Shown: positions 17,639 to 26,915 of the stretch, piece by piece
How positions within the stretch are numbered: the stretch's first letter is position 1
Layout: every line of letters starts with the position of its first letter
NCBI RefSeq assembly: GCF_002502735.1
Contig: NZ_DAQC01000001.1
Span: 675,229 to 739,228, forward strand
DNA from: Methanoregula sp. UBA64
GTDB lineage: Archaea > Halobacteriota > Methanomicrobia > Methanomicrobiales > Methanospirillaceae
Length of the DNA: 64,000 nucleotides
Direction of reading: 5' to 3'
Notes under the pieces: generated by a model
What the model was told of the DNA's origin: nothing
Databases searched by the model: none
Seen by the model: only the letters and a program-made list of their open reading frames with translations
Made by a program: the position numbers and the translations under genes

Positions 17639-18454
17639 ATGAAAGAAATTCCCGTAAAAACCGAACATGAAGGCAAATGGATTGTGGTCAAGGCTGCGGT
17701 CGGCGATGACCGCATCGTCTTTCCCGCTCCCGTGAATAAGGAGATCCTTTTTAAATCCATCTTCGATCTTGACGAACGAAAGAGCATTCTTATCGTTTCA
17801 GCGAAGGGCAACCCTGAGACCATTATAAAAATCGCCAGCGTGGAAAAGGTCCTTGTTATCTTAAAGCGGCTGTTTCTGGCCAACTGCAATGCATACCGGC
17901 TCATGGCATATTTCATGTCCCCGGCTATCCGCGGCGGTGTCATGATCAAGAATGCCCAGTGGGAGAAGGGCAGCATTGTCGTCGTGAAAACAGGCATCTG
18001 GTTTGTCAGTGCGGTAAAACAGGTCTGTGTCCCGCTTACTGATGTCGCAGCAATTGAGCTGACAAAGCGGGACGTACAGGGAAAGCAGACCGATGTGGTC
18101 CGTATCGATCACGTGGAGTCCGGGGAAGTGGTGTCAAGCATGGTCCTTTGTCCGCTCTCCACGCTCCAGGTGCTTGCCAATTTCTTAAAAGATACCACAA
18201 AAGGCATTGATATGAAAGGGACCGAGCTGGACGCTCTCGACCAGCAGGTTGCAATGCTCGTATATTCCGGGATGGATTCCCATGCAATCGAGAATATGCT
18301 AAGCATCCCCCACAAGCAGCTCGACGGGATCTATGACCGGATTATCAAACTGGGAATTGCGGAAGTTATGACGATACGCCGGGAAGTCCAGCTTACGACG
18401 AAAGGCGTGCGATACATTTCCGATGCCACCAAAACCCAAACAAACCAAAATTAA
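17639..18454 (+). CDS. cheF: Chemotaxis adaptor CheF
   Basis: 271 residues of the archaea-specific CheF (DUF439) family, which binds phospho-CheY and connects it to ArlC/D/E to change rotation. The family-like N-terminal portion (IVVKAAVGDDRIVFPAPV...) is followed by a C-terminal winged-helix-like region (LSIPHKQLDGIYDRIIKLGIAEVMTIRREVQLTTKG). Position between archaellum and che genes is characteristic. Confidence 0.9.
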   Translation: MKEIPVKTEHEGKWIVVKAAVGDDRIVFPAPVNKEILFKSIFDLDERKSILIVSAKGNPETIIKIASVEKVLVILKRLFLANCNAYRLMAYFMSPAIRGGVMIKNAQWEKGSIVVVKTGIWFVSAVKQVCVPLTDVAAIELTKRDVQGKQTDVVRIDHVESGEVVSSMVLCPLSTLQVLANFLKDTTKGIDMKGTELDALDQQVAMLVYSGMDSHAIENMLSIPHKQLDGIYDRIIKLGIAEVMTIRREVQLTTKGVRYISDATKTQTNQN

Positions 18455-18477
18455 CCCCTGTTTTGTTCCACTATTCA

Positions 18478-18485
18478 TTTATATC
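18478..18485 (+). promoter_or_regulatory. TATA box ahead of cheY
   Basis: TTTATATC at 18478-18485 is placed for a start around 18510, so the cheY ATG at 18516 would have almost no leader. It suggests a separate che transcript (cheY-B-A-C-D). Confidence 0.55.
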
Positions 18486-18515
18486 AGGATATACCAATAT
18501 TCTGTCTGATATTCC

Positions 18516-18878
18516 ATGGGAACCATTTTGATCGTGGACGATACACTCTTTATGCGAACCCTTCTCAAAAACATCCTCTTCTCCGGCGGCCATACCATTG
18601 CCGGCGAGGCTGCGAACGGGGAAGAAGCCGTTGCCAAGTACAAGGAACTCAAGCCCGACCTTGTTACGATGGATGTGGTCATGCCCAAGGTAAACGGGAT
18701 CGAAGCCTTAAAGGCGATAAAACAGCTCGATCCTGCAGCCCGGGTTGTCATGTGTACTGCAGTCGGACAGGAGCAGATGGTCAAACTCGCGATAAAAACC
18801 GGTGCCAAAGGATATATTGTAAAGCCATTCCAGGCCCCAAAAGTCCTTGAAGAGATCAAAAACGTCCTTGCGTCCTGA
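18516..18878 (+). CDS. cheY: Chemotaxis response regulator CheY
   Basis: 120-residue stand-alone receiver domain. Acidic pocket DD near 8-9, phospho-acceptor Asp in LVTMDVVMPKVNG, Thr in MCTAVG and Lys in IVKPFQ are all present. Archaeal CheY is phosphorylated by CheA and acts on the archaellum through CheF. Confidence 0.95.
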   Translation: MGTILIVDDTLFMRTLLKNILFSGGHTIAGEAANGEEAVAKYKELKPDLVTMDVVMPKVNGIEALKAIKQLDPAARVVMCTAVGQEQMVKLAIKTGAKGYIVKPFQAPKVLEEIKNVLAS

Positions 18879-18883
18879 CGCTT

Positions 18884-19927
18884 ATGGTAAAGGTTCTCAT
18901 CGTCGATGACTCCGTATTGATGCGGACAGTCATCCGGGACATGCTGCAAAAAGATCCTTCCATCGAGATAGTGGGAACGGCAGCTAACGGGATTGAGGCA
19001 CTGGAAAAGATAGACTCCCTCAAACCGGAGCTGATCACGCTCGATATCGAGATGCCGAAGATGAACGGTCTGGAGGTCCTGCGTGAACTCAAAACCGTCT
19101 CGTGGCACCCAAAAACCCTGATGTTCAGCTCGCTCACCTCAGAAGGTGCGGAGATGACGAACGAGGCCATCCGGCTGGGTGCAGACGATTTCATGCTCAA
19201 GCCAAAGGATGTCCCGCAGCTCCGGCTCATTGCTGACGAACTGGTTGCAACCATCCGTCACCTGACAACGGATCCGATGCCGTCGCCCCGCGAAGTGGCA
19301 CCGCCGGTCCTGCCGCAGAACGGGAATTCCCAGCGGGTCGTCCTTATCGGCTCCTCTGCCGGAGGTCCGCCCATGCTGGACCAGCTTGTCTCAAAACTTC
19401 CCGCAGATCTCCCGGCGGGTGTCATCATTACCCAGCATATGCCGGTGGGATTTACCGCACCGCTTGCTGCCCGGTTCAACCGGATCTCAAAAATGCCGGT
19501 AAAAGAGACGGAAAACGGGGATATGATAAAGGACGGGATGATCTTTGTCTCCAAAGCCGGGGTCCACACCATGATCGGTACGGCGCTATCAGCAGACGGG
19601 AAAAAAACGGGCCGTATCATCCACTCCAGTGCCCCGCCGGTGCATGCCGTCCGTCCGGCGGTAGATAAAACCTTCGAATCTGCTGCGCAGGTATTCGGGA
19701 AAAATATTGTATCCGTGGTTTTGAGCGGAATGGGAAACGATGCCGGCGCTGGAGCATATGCAATAAAACAGGCCGGGGGAACAAGTATTATCTGTGATCA
19801 GAAGGACTGCCTTGTATACGGAATGGCACGCTCTGCAATCCAGAAAAATGCCGTTGACAAGGTCCTGCCCTTGGTAAAGATCCCGGATGCAATCGAGCGC
19901 ATGGTAAGGCATATGGCGGAGAACTAA
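18884..19927 (+). CDS. cheB: Chemoreceptor glutamate methylesterase CheB
   Basis: 347 residues: N-terminal receiver (Asp in LITLDIEMPKMNG, about residue 54) and C-terminal methylesterase with catalytic Ser in GSSAGGPP, His in TQHMPVGF and Asp in GMGNDAGAG. It demethylates or deamidates receptors for adaptation. Its methyltransferase partner CheR is not in the window. Confidence 0.96.
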   Translation: MVKVLIVDDSVLMRTVIRDMLQKDPSIEIVGTAANGIEALEKIDSLKPELITLDIEMPKMNGLEVLRELKTVSWHPKTLMFSSLTSEGAEMTNEAIRLGADDFMLKPKDVPQLRLIADELVATIRHLTTDPMPSPREVAPPVLPQNGNSQRVVLIGSSAGGPPMLDQLVSKLPADLPAGVIITQHMPVGFTAPLAARFNRISKMPVKETENGDMIKDGMIFVSKAGVHTMIGTALSADGKKTGRIIHSSAPPVHAVRPAVDKTFESAAQVFGKNIVSVVLSGMGNDAGAGAYAIKQAGGTSIICDQKDCLVYGMARSAIQKNAVDKVLPLVKIPDAIERMVRHMAEN

Positions 19928-19930
19928 AAA

Positions 19931-21901
19931 ATGTCGGAATTTGAACAGTACCGGTCCCTTTTTGTTGCAGAATCCAGGGAAAACCATGAAAACCTGGTCA
20001 ATAACATGCTGGAACTGGAAAAAGGATCCGATCAGACTGCAATCGACGAGATCTTCAGGTCCATCCATACGCTCAAGGGTTCGTCTGCCTCGATGGGTTT
20101 TGCCGACATGGAGCGCCTCTGCCACACCATGGAGGATGTCTTCCAGCTCATAAGGAACGGCACCGCAGTAATTACGGAGGATCTGAGCAACATTCTCCTT
20201 GCCTGTACCGATCTGATAGAGGAGATGCTGGACGACATCGAGTCCGGGGGGGATTCTTCAGCCAAAAACCCGGACGAACTGGTGGGGCAGCTCAAAGGGT
20301 GGCTCGAACAGCACAATGCCGGCGGACAGGAACACCCAAAACCGCAGGTATCTCAAAAAGCACCCGCCGCAGATGACGGGGTTGCACCCGACTCCCCGGA
20401 ATCACCGGCTGAAGGGGCGGGTCCGGTATATGTCATGACCGTCACCGTTGCCCCCGACTGCATGATGAAGGATGTCCGGGCCCTGATAGCAATACAGAAC
20501 CTTGAGGTGCTCGGCACCATCCGGTCCATGCAGCCGTCAAAAGAGGCAATCGATGAAGGAAATTTTGACGGGACCGTTCACCTTGTCATAGCGAGCGAAG
20601 CCGGCGAGGAAGCCCTCAGGACCGCTGCGCTCGGGACCGAGATCGCCTCTGTCGAGCTCAAAATCGAGGAAACGCCGGCGGCACCTGCGGGAACCGGAGC
20701 TGCAGCAGTAAAAAAGGCACCGGATGCGGAGAAAAAGCAGCAGCCCGCTGCGGCAGATAAAAACCGGGAGATCAAGAACCTTCGCGTGGATATCACGCAG
20801 CTCGACCATATCATGAACCTTGTCGAGGACCTGGTGATCAACCGCGGCCGGCTCAAACAGATCGCAGAGGAGCATAAGATAAAAGAGATGGACGAGGCGA
20901 TCAGCATGGTGGAGCGCTCGGTCTCGGAGCTCCAGAGCCTGATGATGACCATCCGCATGATCCCGCTCTCCCATATCTTCAACCGCCTGCCCCGGGTCGT
21001 TCGCGACGTTGCCCAGTACGACCACAAGGAAGTGGAGTTCATCATGGAGGGCGGGGAGACGGAGCTTGACCGGAGCGTCATGGACGGTCTCAACGATCCC
21101 CTCCTCCACCTGATCAGGAATGCCGTAAATCACGGGATAGAATCCCCCGAGGTCCGGGAAAAAGCCGGAAAGCCGCGGAAAGGTACGGTCCGGCTTCTGG
21201 CACACCGGGACCGGGACAATGTGATCATCGAGCTGACCGATGACGGCGCCGGCATCAATGTCGAAAAAGTCAAGAAAAAAGCCGTGGATAAAGGGCTGAT
21301 CACCGCAGAAGTTGCTGCGACACTCACGGTAGAACAGGCCATCGATCTGCTCTTCCAGCCGGGATTCTCCACTGCGGATAAGATCACGGACATCTCGGGC
21401 AGGGGTGTCGGCCTCGACGTAGTAAAACGGTCCATTGAATCGCTCAAAGGCACCATCAAGGTAGAGACCAGTCCCGGGAAAGGCAGTACCTTTGAACTGC
21501 TCCTTCCGCCCACCATGGCAATCGTCGATGTGATGATTGTACGGATCTGCAGCCGGCGCCTTGCAATACCGATCAGCAGCATCGTGGAAGTGGCGAATTT
21601 CAAAAAGGACGGTATGCACCGGATCGGGAAAGGCGACGTTACCATGCTTCGGGATGAAGTGCTCCAGATCCTCTGGCTTAACGAGATGGTCGGGAGTTCG
21701 GACCGGTGCGAGATACTCATTGTTGTCCAGTACCAGAAACGGAAATGCTGTATTCCTGTCGATGCCGTTGAGGGCAAGCAGGAAGTTGTGGTAAAACCGC
21801 TGAGCAGTTTTATCGGAACCACAAAAGGGATCAGCGGGGTGACCATTCTCGGAGACGGGGATGTTGTGCCGGTTCTCGATATAAACACAATGCAGGAATG
21901 A
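19931..21901 (+). CDS. cheA: Chemotaxis histidine kinase CheA
   Basis: 656 residues. P1 with the phosphorylated His in IHTLKGSSASMGF (about residue 47), a P2-like region with linker rich in Ala/Pro, P3 dimerisation (about 285-345), P4 ATPase with LIRNAVNHGIE, LTDDGAGI and GRGVGLDVV, and a CheW-like P5 domain (about 530-655). All kinase motifs are intact. It lies 3 bp after cheB and 7 bp before cheC. Confidence 0.97.
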   Translation: MSEFEQYRSLFVAESRENHENLVNNMLELEKGSDQTAIDEIFRSIHTLKGSSASMGFADMERLCHTMEDVFQLIRNGTAVITEDLSNILLACTDLIEEMLDDIESGGDSSAKNPDELVGQLKGWLEQHNAGGQEHPKPQVSQKAPAADDGVAPDSPESPAEGAGPVYVMTVTVAPDCMMKDVRALIAIQNLEVLGTIRSMQPSKEAIDEGNFDGTVHLVIASEAGEEALRTAALGTEIASVELKIEETPAAPAGTGAAAVKKAPDAEKKQQPAAADKNREIKNLRVDITQLDHIMNLVEDLVINRGRLKQIAEEHKIKEMDEAISMVERSVSELQSLMMTIRMIPLSHIFNRLPRVVRDVAQYDHKEVEFIMEGGETELDRSVMDGLNDPLLHLIRNAVNHGIESPEVREKAGKPRKGTVRLLAHRDRDNVIIELTDDGAGINVEKVKKKAVDKGLITAEVAATLTVEQAIDLLFQPGFSTADKITDISGRGVGLDVVKRSIESLKGTIKVETSPGKGSTFELLLPPTMAIVDVMIVRICSRRLAIPISSIVEVANFKKDGMHRIGKGDVTMLRDEVLQILWLNEMVGSSDRCEILIVVQYQKRKCCIPVDAVEGKQEVVVKPLSSFIGTTKGISGVTILGDGDVVPVLDINTMQE

Positions 21902-21908
21902 TCGAACC

Positions 21909-22523
21909 ATGAAATTGTCATCAGTTCAGATGGATGCAATGCAGGAACTGGGAAACATCGGGGCAGCCCATGCTGCAACGACACTCTCCCAGATGCTGTC
22001 GAGCCCTGTCGAGATGAGCGTTCCGAGGATTACCGTTGTGGATATCTCCCAGCTGGCAGACCATATGGGAGAAGAGTCTGCGGCATTCGTTGTCTTCGAA
22101 TTGCAGGGAGAGATCCCCCACGGTGGATACATCATCTTTTACATCTCGAAAAAGTCCGCAGTCCACCTGACAAACACGATGCTCGGCCTGACCGACCCGG
22201 ACCGGCCGCTCAACGAGATGGATGAGAGTGCCCTTATCGAGGTCGGGAATATTATGGCCTCGGCGTTTCTCGATGCGACCGCAGAGCTCCTTGGCTTTAT
22301 CATGCTCCCCTCCCCCCCGGCGCTCACCATAGATATGGCACACGCAGCCATACAGACACTGGTAGCCCAGATGCAGGAGGAGATCAACGAAGTCCTGCTG
22401 TTCTCGACCGAACTGGTCTGCGAGGAGCATAAGGTAGACAGCGATATTATCATGCTGCCGGAGTCCACCACGCTTACCACGCTTATAGAACGCCTTGAGA
22501 ACCTGATGAAGTCAGGCCCGTGA
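21909..22523 (+). CDS. cheC: CheY-P phosphatase CheC
   Basis: 204 residues with the duplicated CheC helix: DAMQELGNIGAAHAATTL (about 10-27) and DESALIEVGNIMASAF. Both retain the Glu-x2-Asn type active-site pattern, so it may have two active sites. CheC removes phosphate from CheY and is stimulated by CheD, the next gene, which overlaps by 4 bp. Confidence 0.93.
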   Translation: MKLSSVQMDAMQELGNIGAAHAATTLSQMLSSPVEMSVPRITVVDISQLADHMGEESAAFVVFELQGEIPHGGYIIFYISKKSAVHLTNTMLGLTDPDRPLNEMDESALIEVGNIMASAFLDATAELLGFIMLPSPPALTIDMAHAAIQTLVAQMQEEINEVLLFSTELVCEEHKVDSDIIMLPESTTLTTLIERLENLMKSGP

Positions 22524-23029
22524 AACCTTTACCTGGAATGACAGATCCTGCTACTCCGAACAAGCTGCCGGTGATGATCGGAATCGGCGAGTTCCACGTG
22601 GGAACCGAGCCGATGATGGCAATAGGTCTTGGTTCCTGCATAGGCCTGACCATCTACGACAAGGACCGGCATATCGGGGCGATGGTCCATATCATGCTGC
22701 CGGACAGTTCCGGAAGATCCGATCGCCCCGGCAAATATGCGGATACGGCCATTCCCCTTCTCCTCGCAAAACTCACTGAGGCCGGCTGTCACAAGGCATC
22801 TCTTGTGGCAAAGATGGCCGGCGGGGCATGCATGTTCGAATATTTCGGCAATAACCTGAATATCGGCGAGCGGAATGCACAGCAGGTCCGGGCGATTCTT
22901 GCCGCGAACCACCTGCGACTCGCAGCAGAGGAAGTGGGCGGAAAAGCCGGCCGGACCGTGTCGTTTTTCCCGGGGGAAAGCGGGAAGGTCACGGTAAGGA
23001 GCGCTGATGGCGCTGCACACGAGATATAA
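22520..23029 (+). CDS. cheD: Chemoreceptor glutamine deamidase CheD
   Basis: 169 residues. Catalytic Cys in GLGSCIGLTIYD and His in AMVHIMLP are present. CheD deamidates receptor glutamines and binds CheC. It overlaps cheC by 4 bp and is itself overlapped by 23 bp by the following secreted-protein gene. Confidence 0.94.
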   Translation: MKPLPGMTDPATPNKLPVMIGIGEFHVGTEPMMAIGLGSCIGLTIYDKDRHIGAMVHIMLPDSSGRSDRPGKYADTAIPLLLAKLTEAGCHKASLVAKMAGGACMFEYFGNNLNIGERNAQQVRAILAANHLRLAAEEVGGKAGRTVSFFPGESGKVTVRSADGAAHEI

Positions 23030-24203
23030 TCCCGTCTTTTGTTTTCTTATCTGTATCTGCCTGATCCTGCCGGCAGGTGCCGCCAGTACCACCGGGAGCG
23101 GCATCTTCCTTTTCCGTCCCGAAGCGGGCTCGGTGCATTCCACTCAGATCACGGATTTTACCCGGGGTCCCGATGGCGAAGTCACTATCGCGACTGCGTA
23201 CGGCCTCTCCACCTATACCGGAACCTGGAGTACACGGCATGTCACCCGCGACAACTTTTCTGCCGGCCTCATGGACGATTTTGTAACCGCTGTGGAATAT
23301 GACGCCGATGGCAATCTCTGGATTGGGTACAGCAGCGGGCTCCAGGTATTCAACGGGCAGTACTATTACGTGATCCGGGACCAGGAACTCCTGAAGAGTA
23401 CCCAGATCCGGGCCCTCCAGCGCTGGGACGACGAGATGTGGGTGGCTACCGGAAATGCCGGGATTCACCGGTACTGGAGTGGCACGTGGACATGGTATCC
23501 GCCCGCCTCCCCGGCGGGATCGGGATTTTACGAGGCGGACAGTCTGGCGCTTGACAGCGCAGCCAATACCCTGCTTGTCGCAACCGCAAAGGAAGGCGCA
23601 TGGGCGGGGACAAGAGCCGCGAATTACACGGTTACGTTCCGGCAGATCGCAGATAAGGACGGGCCGTTTGGGAAATTATCCCACGTGCGTCAGGATCCGC
23701 TCGGCGGCGCCTATTTTTTTAACGAGACCGATGTTGCCCATTACGATCCAAAATCCGGGTTCACACCGGTTGTCAGCAGTTCGGATCTCGGGAGAAGCGC
23801 CGGGTCAGTCAACGATGTTGCCGGCGGATCCGACGGGGCACTGTATATTGCAACGGATGACGGGATCTATGTCTGGAAAGACCGGCAGGTAGCGGAGGTA
23901 CTTGACCGGTTCAGGGGCTTTGGAACCACCAACAGTGTCCGCACGGTCTTTACCGATGCCGACAACCGGCTCTGGTTTGCAACACCGGATGAAGTCGGGT
24001 ATTATACGGGGACTGCATCACAGAGACCGGCTATCGCCATTAATACCGTAACCCCGACCACCCCTCCGACAGAGATTCCCCGGACAACCGTGAGTTTGCC
24101 GGTCCAGACCCCGGTACCAACGACTACGCCGGAGGCTTCGCCCTTTGACGGGATAGTACGGTTCTTTTCCGGATTCTTACCCTTCCTGTCGCCGGGAAAA
24201 TAA
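23007..24203 (+). CDS. Secreted beta-propeller protein
   Basis: 398 residues. Signal peptide (FCFLICICLILPAGAAS) then an approximately 310-residue series of WD40-like/two-component-regulator-propeller blades with repeating GLSTYTG, LWIGYSSGLQVFNG, MWVATGNAGIHRYW, LYIATDDGIYVW and LWFATPDEVGYY motifs. The C-terminus is a Thr/Pro stalk followed by a weakly hydrophobic end (GIVRFFSGFLPFLSPGK). Such blades occur in extracellular sensory regions of bacterial hybrid kinases. The gene begins inside cheD, so its expression should track chemotaxis genes. Ligand-binding or S-layer attachment are both possible. Confidence 0.8.
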   Translation: MALHTRYNPVFCFLICICLILPAGAASTTGSGIFLFRPEAGSVHSTQITDFTRGPDGEVTIATAYGLSTYTGTWSTRHVTRDNFSAGLMDDFVTAVEYDADGNLWIGYSSGLQVFNGQYYYVIRDQELLKSTQIRALQRWDDEMWVATGNAGIHRYWSGTWTWYPPASPAGSGFYEADSLALDSAANTLLVATAKEGAWAGTRAANYTVTFRQIADKDGPFGKLSHVRQDPLGGAYFFNETDVAHYDPKSGFTPVVSSSDLGRSAGSVNDVAGGSDGALYIATDDGIYVWKDRQVAEVLDRFRGFGTTNSVRTVFTDADNRLWFATPDEVGYYTGTASQRPAIAINTVTPTTPPTEIPRTTVSLPVQTPVPTTTPEASPFDGIVRFFSGFLPFLSPGK

Positions 24204-24270
24204 GCGGTCGTGAGGGGAGAGGAATATGCCTCTTCAGGGAAGTACAAAAAAACCTGATTTGCAAAGGTAA

Positions 24271-24801
24271 TTATTCTGTATCCGGATCGGGCAACGTGGT
24301 TTTTTTGCTCTCTTCACCGGTATTTCCACCGGCCTCTTCAAGAGGAATCGGTTCCCCGAGGTCTTCCACCTCGTCCTCCGTACACCAGACCTCGATCGTG
24401 GTGTCGGTTCCCCGCAGGTCTTCTGCATAGTCCTGCGTACCGGATCCCGGTGCCATGACCAGCTGGACCCGAATCCTTCCGGAAGAAAACCCATAGAGCC
24501 GGCGGAATGCCCACGGGTTTTCCGGGAGTACCGTCCTTTCGTAATAGATATCCTGTGCAAGGGTAAGCGTGCAGAAGATCCCGTGGCTGACCCGGAAAAG
24601 GGGTTCCCGGACATAACGACGGATATACCAGCGCAGCTCTGATGCGAGCGCGAGGGCGCTCCCGAGCGTGGAGACCGAGATATACACCCCGCAGGGGATC
24701 TTTTTCGGATGGTAAAAGCGCAGGGCGAGCCGGCTGGTCTCCGATGAAAAAAGGGTGTGGTGGAGATCGATGCCCTCCCGCTGGATCAAGAGTATATTCA
24801 T
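24271..24801 (-). CDS. Conserved archaeal protein of unknown function (possibly DUF5804)
   Basis: 176 residues. The N-terminal two thirds (ILLIQREGIDLHHTLFSSETSRLALRFYHP then VSTLGSALALASELRWYIRRYV) resembles, from memory, the DUF5804 family of euryarchaea. The C-terminal about 40 residues are acidic and disordered. It lies 52 bp downstream of the PAN gene on the same strand, so the two may be co-transcribed. Confidence 0.65.
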   Translation of the reverse strand: MNILLIQREGIDLHHTLFSSETSRLALRFYHPKKIPCGVYISVSTLGSALALASELRWYIRRYVREPLFRVSHGIFCTLTLAQDIYYERTVLPENPWAFRRLYGFSSGRIRVQLVMAPGSGTQDYAEDLRGTDTTIEVWCTEDEVEDLGEPIPLEEAGGNTGEESKKTTLPDPDTE

Positions 24802-24853
24802 CCGGGCGCTCCGTTATTTTTGGTGCCGGCAGCCACGGTATGCCTAAAAACCA

Positions 24854-26014
24854 TCAGGTATACATGCGGGTGTCGGGCTGTGCGTCGTTTTTGACCTTGT
24901 GGACCGCATCGTTGAAATCAACCATTTCAGCGGACGGGGCCTCACGGCGCACCGCCATCATCCCGGCCTCCCGGCACACTGCCTGGAGTTCGGCGCCGGT
25001 CGATCCTTCGGTCATCGAAGCGATGGCCTCAAGGTTCACGTTTGTCAGGTGCATCTTCTTTGAATGGATCTTTAAGATCTCAAGCCGGGCATTCCGGTCG
25101 GGCAGCGGGATCTGGATCAGGCGGTCGAACCGGCCGGGCCGGAGAAGGGCGGGATCAAGCATATCCACGCGGTTCGTGGCGGCCATGATCCGGATATCTC
25201 CCCGGTTGTCGAAGCCATCCATCTCGGCCAGGAGCTGCATAAGGGTGCGCTGGACCTCGGCGCTGCCGCTTGTTCCGTCATTTGTCCGCATGCTGCCGAC
25301 CGCATCGATCTCATCGATAAAGACGATCGCCGGGGCACGTTCCCGGGCAAGCTCGAAGAGCTCGCGGACAAGGCCGGCTCCTTCACCAATGAACTTGTGG
25401 ACAAGCTCGCTTCCCGACATACGGATGAAGGTCGCTTTTGCCTCGTGGGCAACGGCCTTTGCAATCAGCGTCTTTCCCGTTCCCGGCGAACCGTAGAGCA
25501 GGATCCCCTTGGGGGGCTCCACACCGATACGCTTGAAGATCTCGGGTTTCGTGAGCGGGTATTCCACTGCTTCCCGCACTTCCTTGATCTCGTCGGTGAG
25601 CCCGCCGATCTGCGCATAGGTGATCTCAGGGGACTCTTCGAGTTCCATTACCCGGACCCGGGAATCGTACACGTTCCCGATCACTTTCACAATCGAAAGG
25701 GCGTTGTTGACCGCCACCTTGGTGCCGGCCTTTAACAGCGGCCGGATCTCATCGGATGCATGGGTCAGGTATTCCTGGTTGTTCCCCTGCTGGCGGAGAT
25801 AGATCTCATTATTTTCAAGGATATCGATAACGACCGCGACAAAGAGCGGCATGCGCTTGAGCTGGTTGTTCTCCCGTTTCAGCTGCGCATTTTCCTTCTG
25901 GAGATCTTCGGCCCTGACCTTCTGTTCGAGAAGCGCTGCCTCGAGCTCGTTTAACTGTATCTGGTATTTGAGCTCGCTTGAGGGCGCGGCATTGTCAACC
26001 GAGGTCTCTTCCAT
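24854..26014 (-). CDS. pan: Proteasome-activating nucleotidase
   Basis: 386 residues. N-terminal coiled coil (about 13-54), OB domain (about 58-125), then an AAA+ module with Walker A GSPGTGKT (175-182) and Walker B IVFIDEID. The protein ends in MYT, a valid HbYX motif that docks into the 20S alpha ring and opens the gate. The ATPase unfolds substrates for the proteasome. Diverges from the DUF126 gene with only 38 bp between the two starts. Confident. Confidence 0.94.
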   Translation of the reverse strand: MEETSVDNAAPSSELKYQIQLNELEAALLEQKVRAEDLQKENAQLKRENNQLKRMPLFVAVVIDILENNEIYLRQQGNNQEYLTHASDEIRPLLKAGTKVAVNNALSIVKVIGNVYDSRVRVMELEESPEITYAQIGGLTDEIKEVREAVEYPLTKPEIFKRIGVEPPKGILLYGSPGTGKTLIAKAVAHEAKATFIRMSGSELVHKFIGEGAGLVRELFELARERAPAIVFIDEIDAVGSMRTNDGTSGSAEVQRTLMQLLAEMDGFDNRGDIRIMAATNRVDMLDPALLRPGRFDRLIQIPLPDRNARLEILKIHSKKMHLTNVNLEAIASMTEGSTGAELQAVCREAGMMAVRREAPSAEMVDFNDAVHKVKNDAQPDTRMYT

Positions 26015-26052
26015 ATTACTCTTATATCTGCATCTTCAACCATTTATGTGGT

Positions 26053-26460
26053 GTGATTTTGATAGTCCGCGGACGCAGCATCTCACGGGGGAAAGGGACG
26101 GGTCGCCTGATGGTGAGCCAGGCGCCGATCTCGTTTTTATCCGGGGTCGATCCCGAGACCGGGATTGTCGTGGAGAAGGGCCACCCGCTCGAAGGCAGGT
26201 CGATTGCCGGAACCGTACTCGTCTTTCCCTTTGGCAAGGGTTCGACCGTTGGCTCGTACGTGATCTATGCCCTGGCAAAGAACGGTCATGCCCCGGCAGC
26301 GATCGTAAATGCCGAGGCTGAAGCCATCATCGCGACCGGCGCGATCATTGCTAACATCCCCATGATCGACCGGCCGGAGGTCCCCATCGACAGCCTGATT
26401 GACGGCATGGTGGCGACGGTTGACGGGGATAACGGGGTCCTCGAATATACACAAGGGTAA
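26053..26460 (+). CDS. DUF126 protein, phosphomevalonate dehydratase small subunit
   Basis: About 135 residues from GTG 26053 (or TTG 26059); the longer reading frame from 25978 has no ribosome site and would overlap the PAN start. A TATA-like TTATAT at about 26023 predicts a leaderless transcript near 26053. VSQAPISFLSGVDPETGIV and the VLVFPFGKGSTVGSYVIY segment match the swivel domain of aconitase X. In archaea this pairs with the DUF521 large subunit to dehydrate mevalonate-5-phosphate in the modified mevalonate pathway for isoprenoid lipids. The large subunit is not in this window. Confidence 0.88.
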   Translation: MILIVRGRSISRGKGTGRLMVSQAPISFLSGVDPETGIVVEKGHPLEGRSIAGTVLVFPFGKGSTVGSYVIYALAKNGHAPAAIVNAEAEAIIATGAIIANIPMIDRPEVPIDSLIDGMVATVDGDNGVLEYTQG

Positions 26461-26915
26461 ACAGGAGGATTTCCCTCTTTTTTTGCATTACGTTCCCTGC
26501 CGGTTTCCCTCTGACAGGATAAGACCCCCACAACCATGAGGGGCGTCATAAAACAATGAGGTGGCAATTACCGGCCGCTGATAAATGGGTTCAGGGTGCG
26601 GAACAAGGGGATGGGGGGTACCCCCTGCCCCCCCACCCATTTTTTTCAGGGAGGGGGTCACCCCCTCCCCTCATGTTCCCGGACGGGCAGGGTCGCAACA
26701 CTCACGGGAATTCTGCCAGTACACCGGTTCACGACGGTAATTTCACGCGAACCCCGGGTTTTGGCCGTACAAAAAGTACTGTTTTTCCGGGCACATGGTG
26801 GAGGGGGGTGACCCCTACCCCCCGCCCGCTTTTTTCTCATGGTGGGGATCACCCCCCCTCCAGGTTGCCGGGCAGGTGGGGGGTCCCCCGTCTCCGGTAT
26901 CCCGCGGTCCGGCAC
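26461..26915. repeat. G-run/C-run hairpin repeats, copy 2
   Basis: A gene-free gap between two converging genes, full of G4-G6 and C4-C7 runs forming short hairpins such as GGGGGGTACCCCC (about 26615), GGGGGTCACCCCC (about 26656) and GGGGGGTGACCCC (about 26812). It belongs to the same class as the elements at 2570-3115 and 59390-59790. Translations through it are low complexity and not credible. Confidence 0.65.

Noticed and set aside
20537..21910. Leftward 457-codon frame opposite cheA
   Set aside because: Antisense shadow of a strongly recognised gene.
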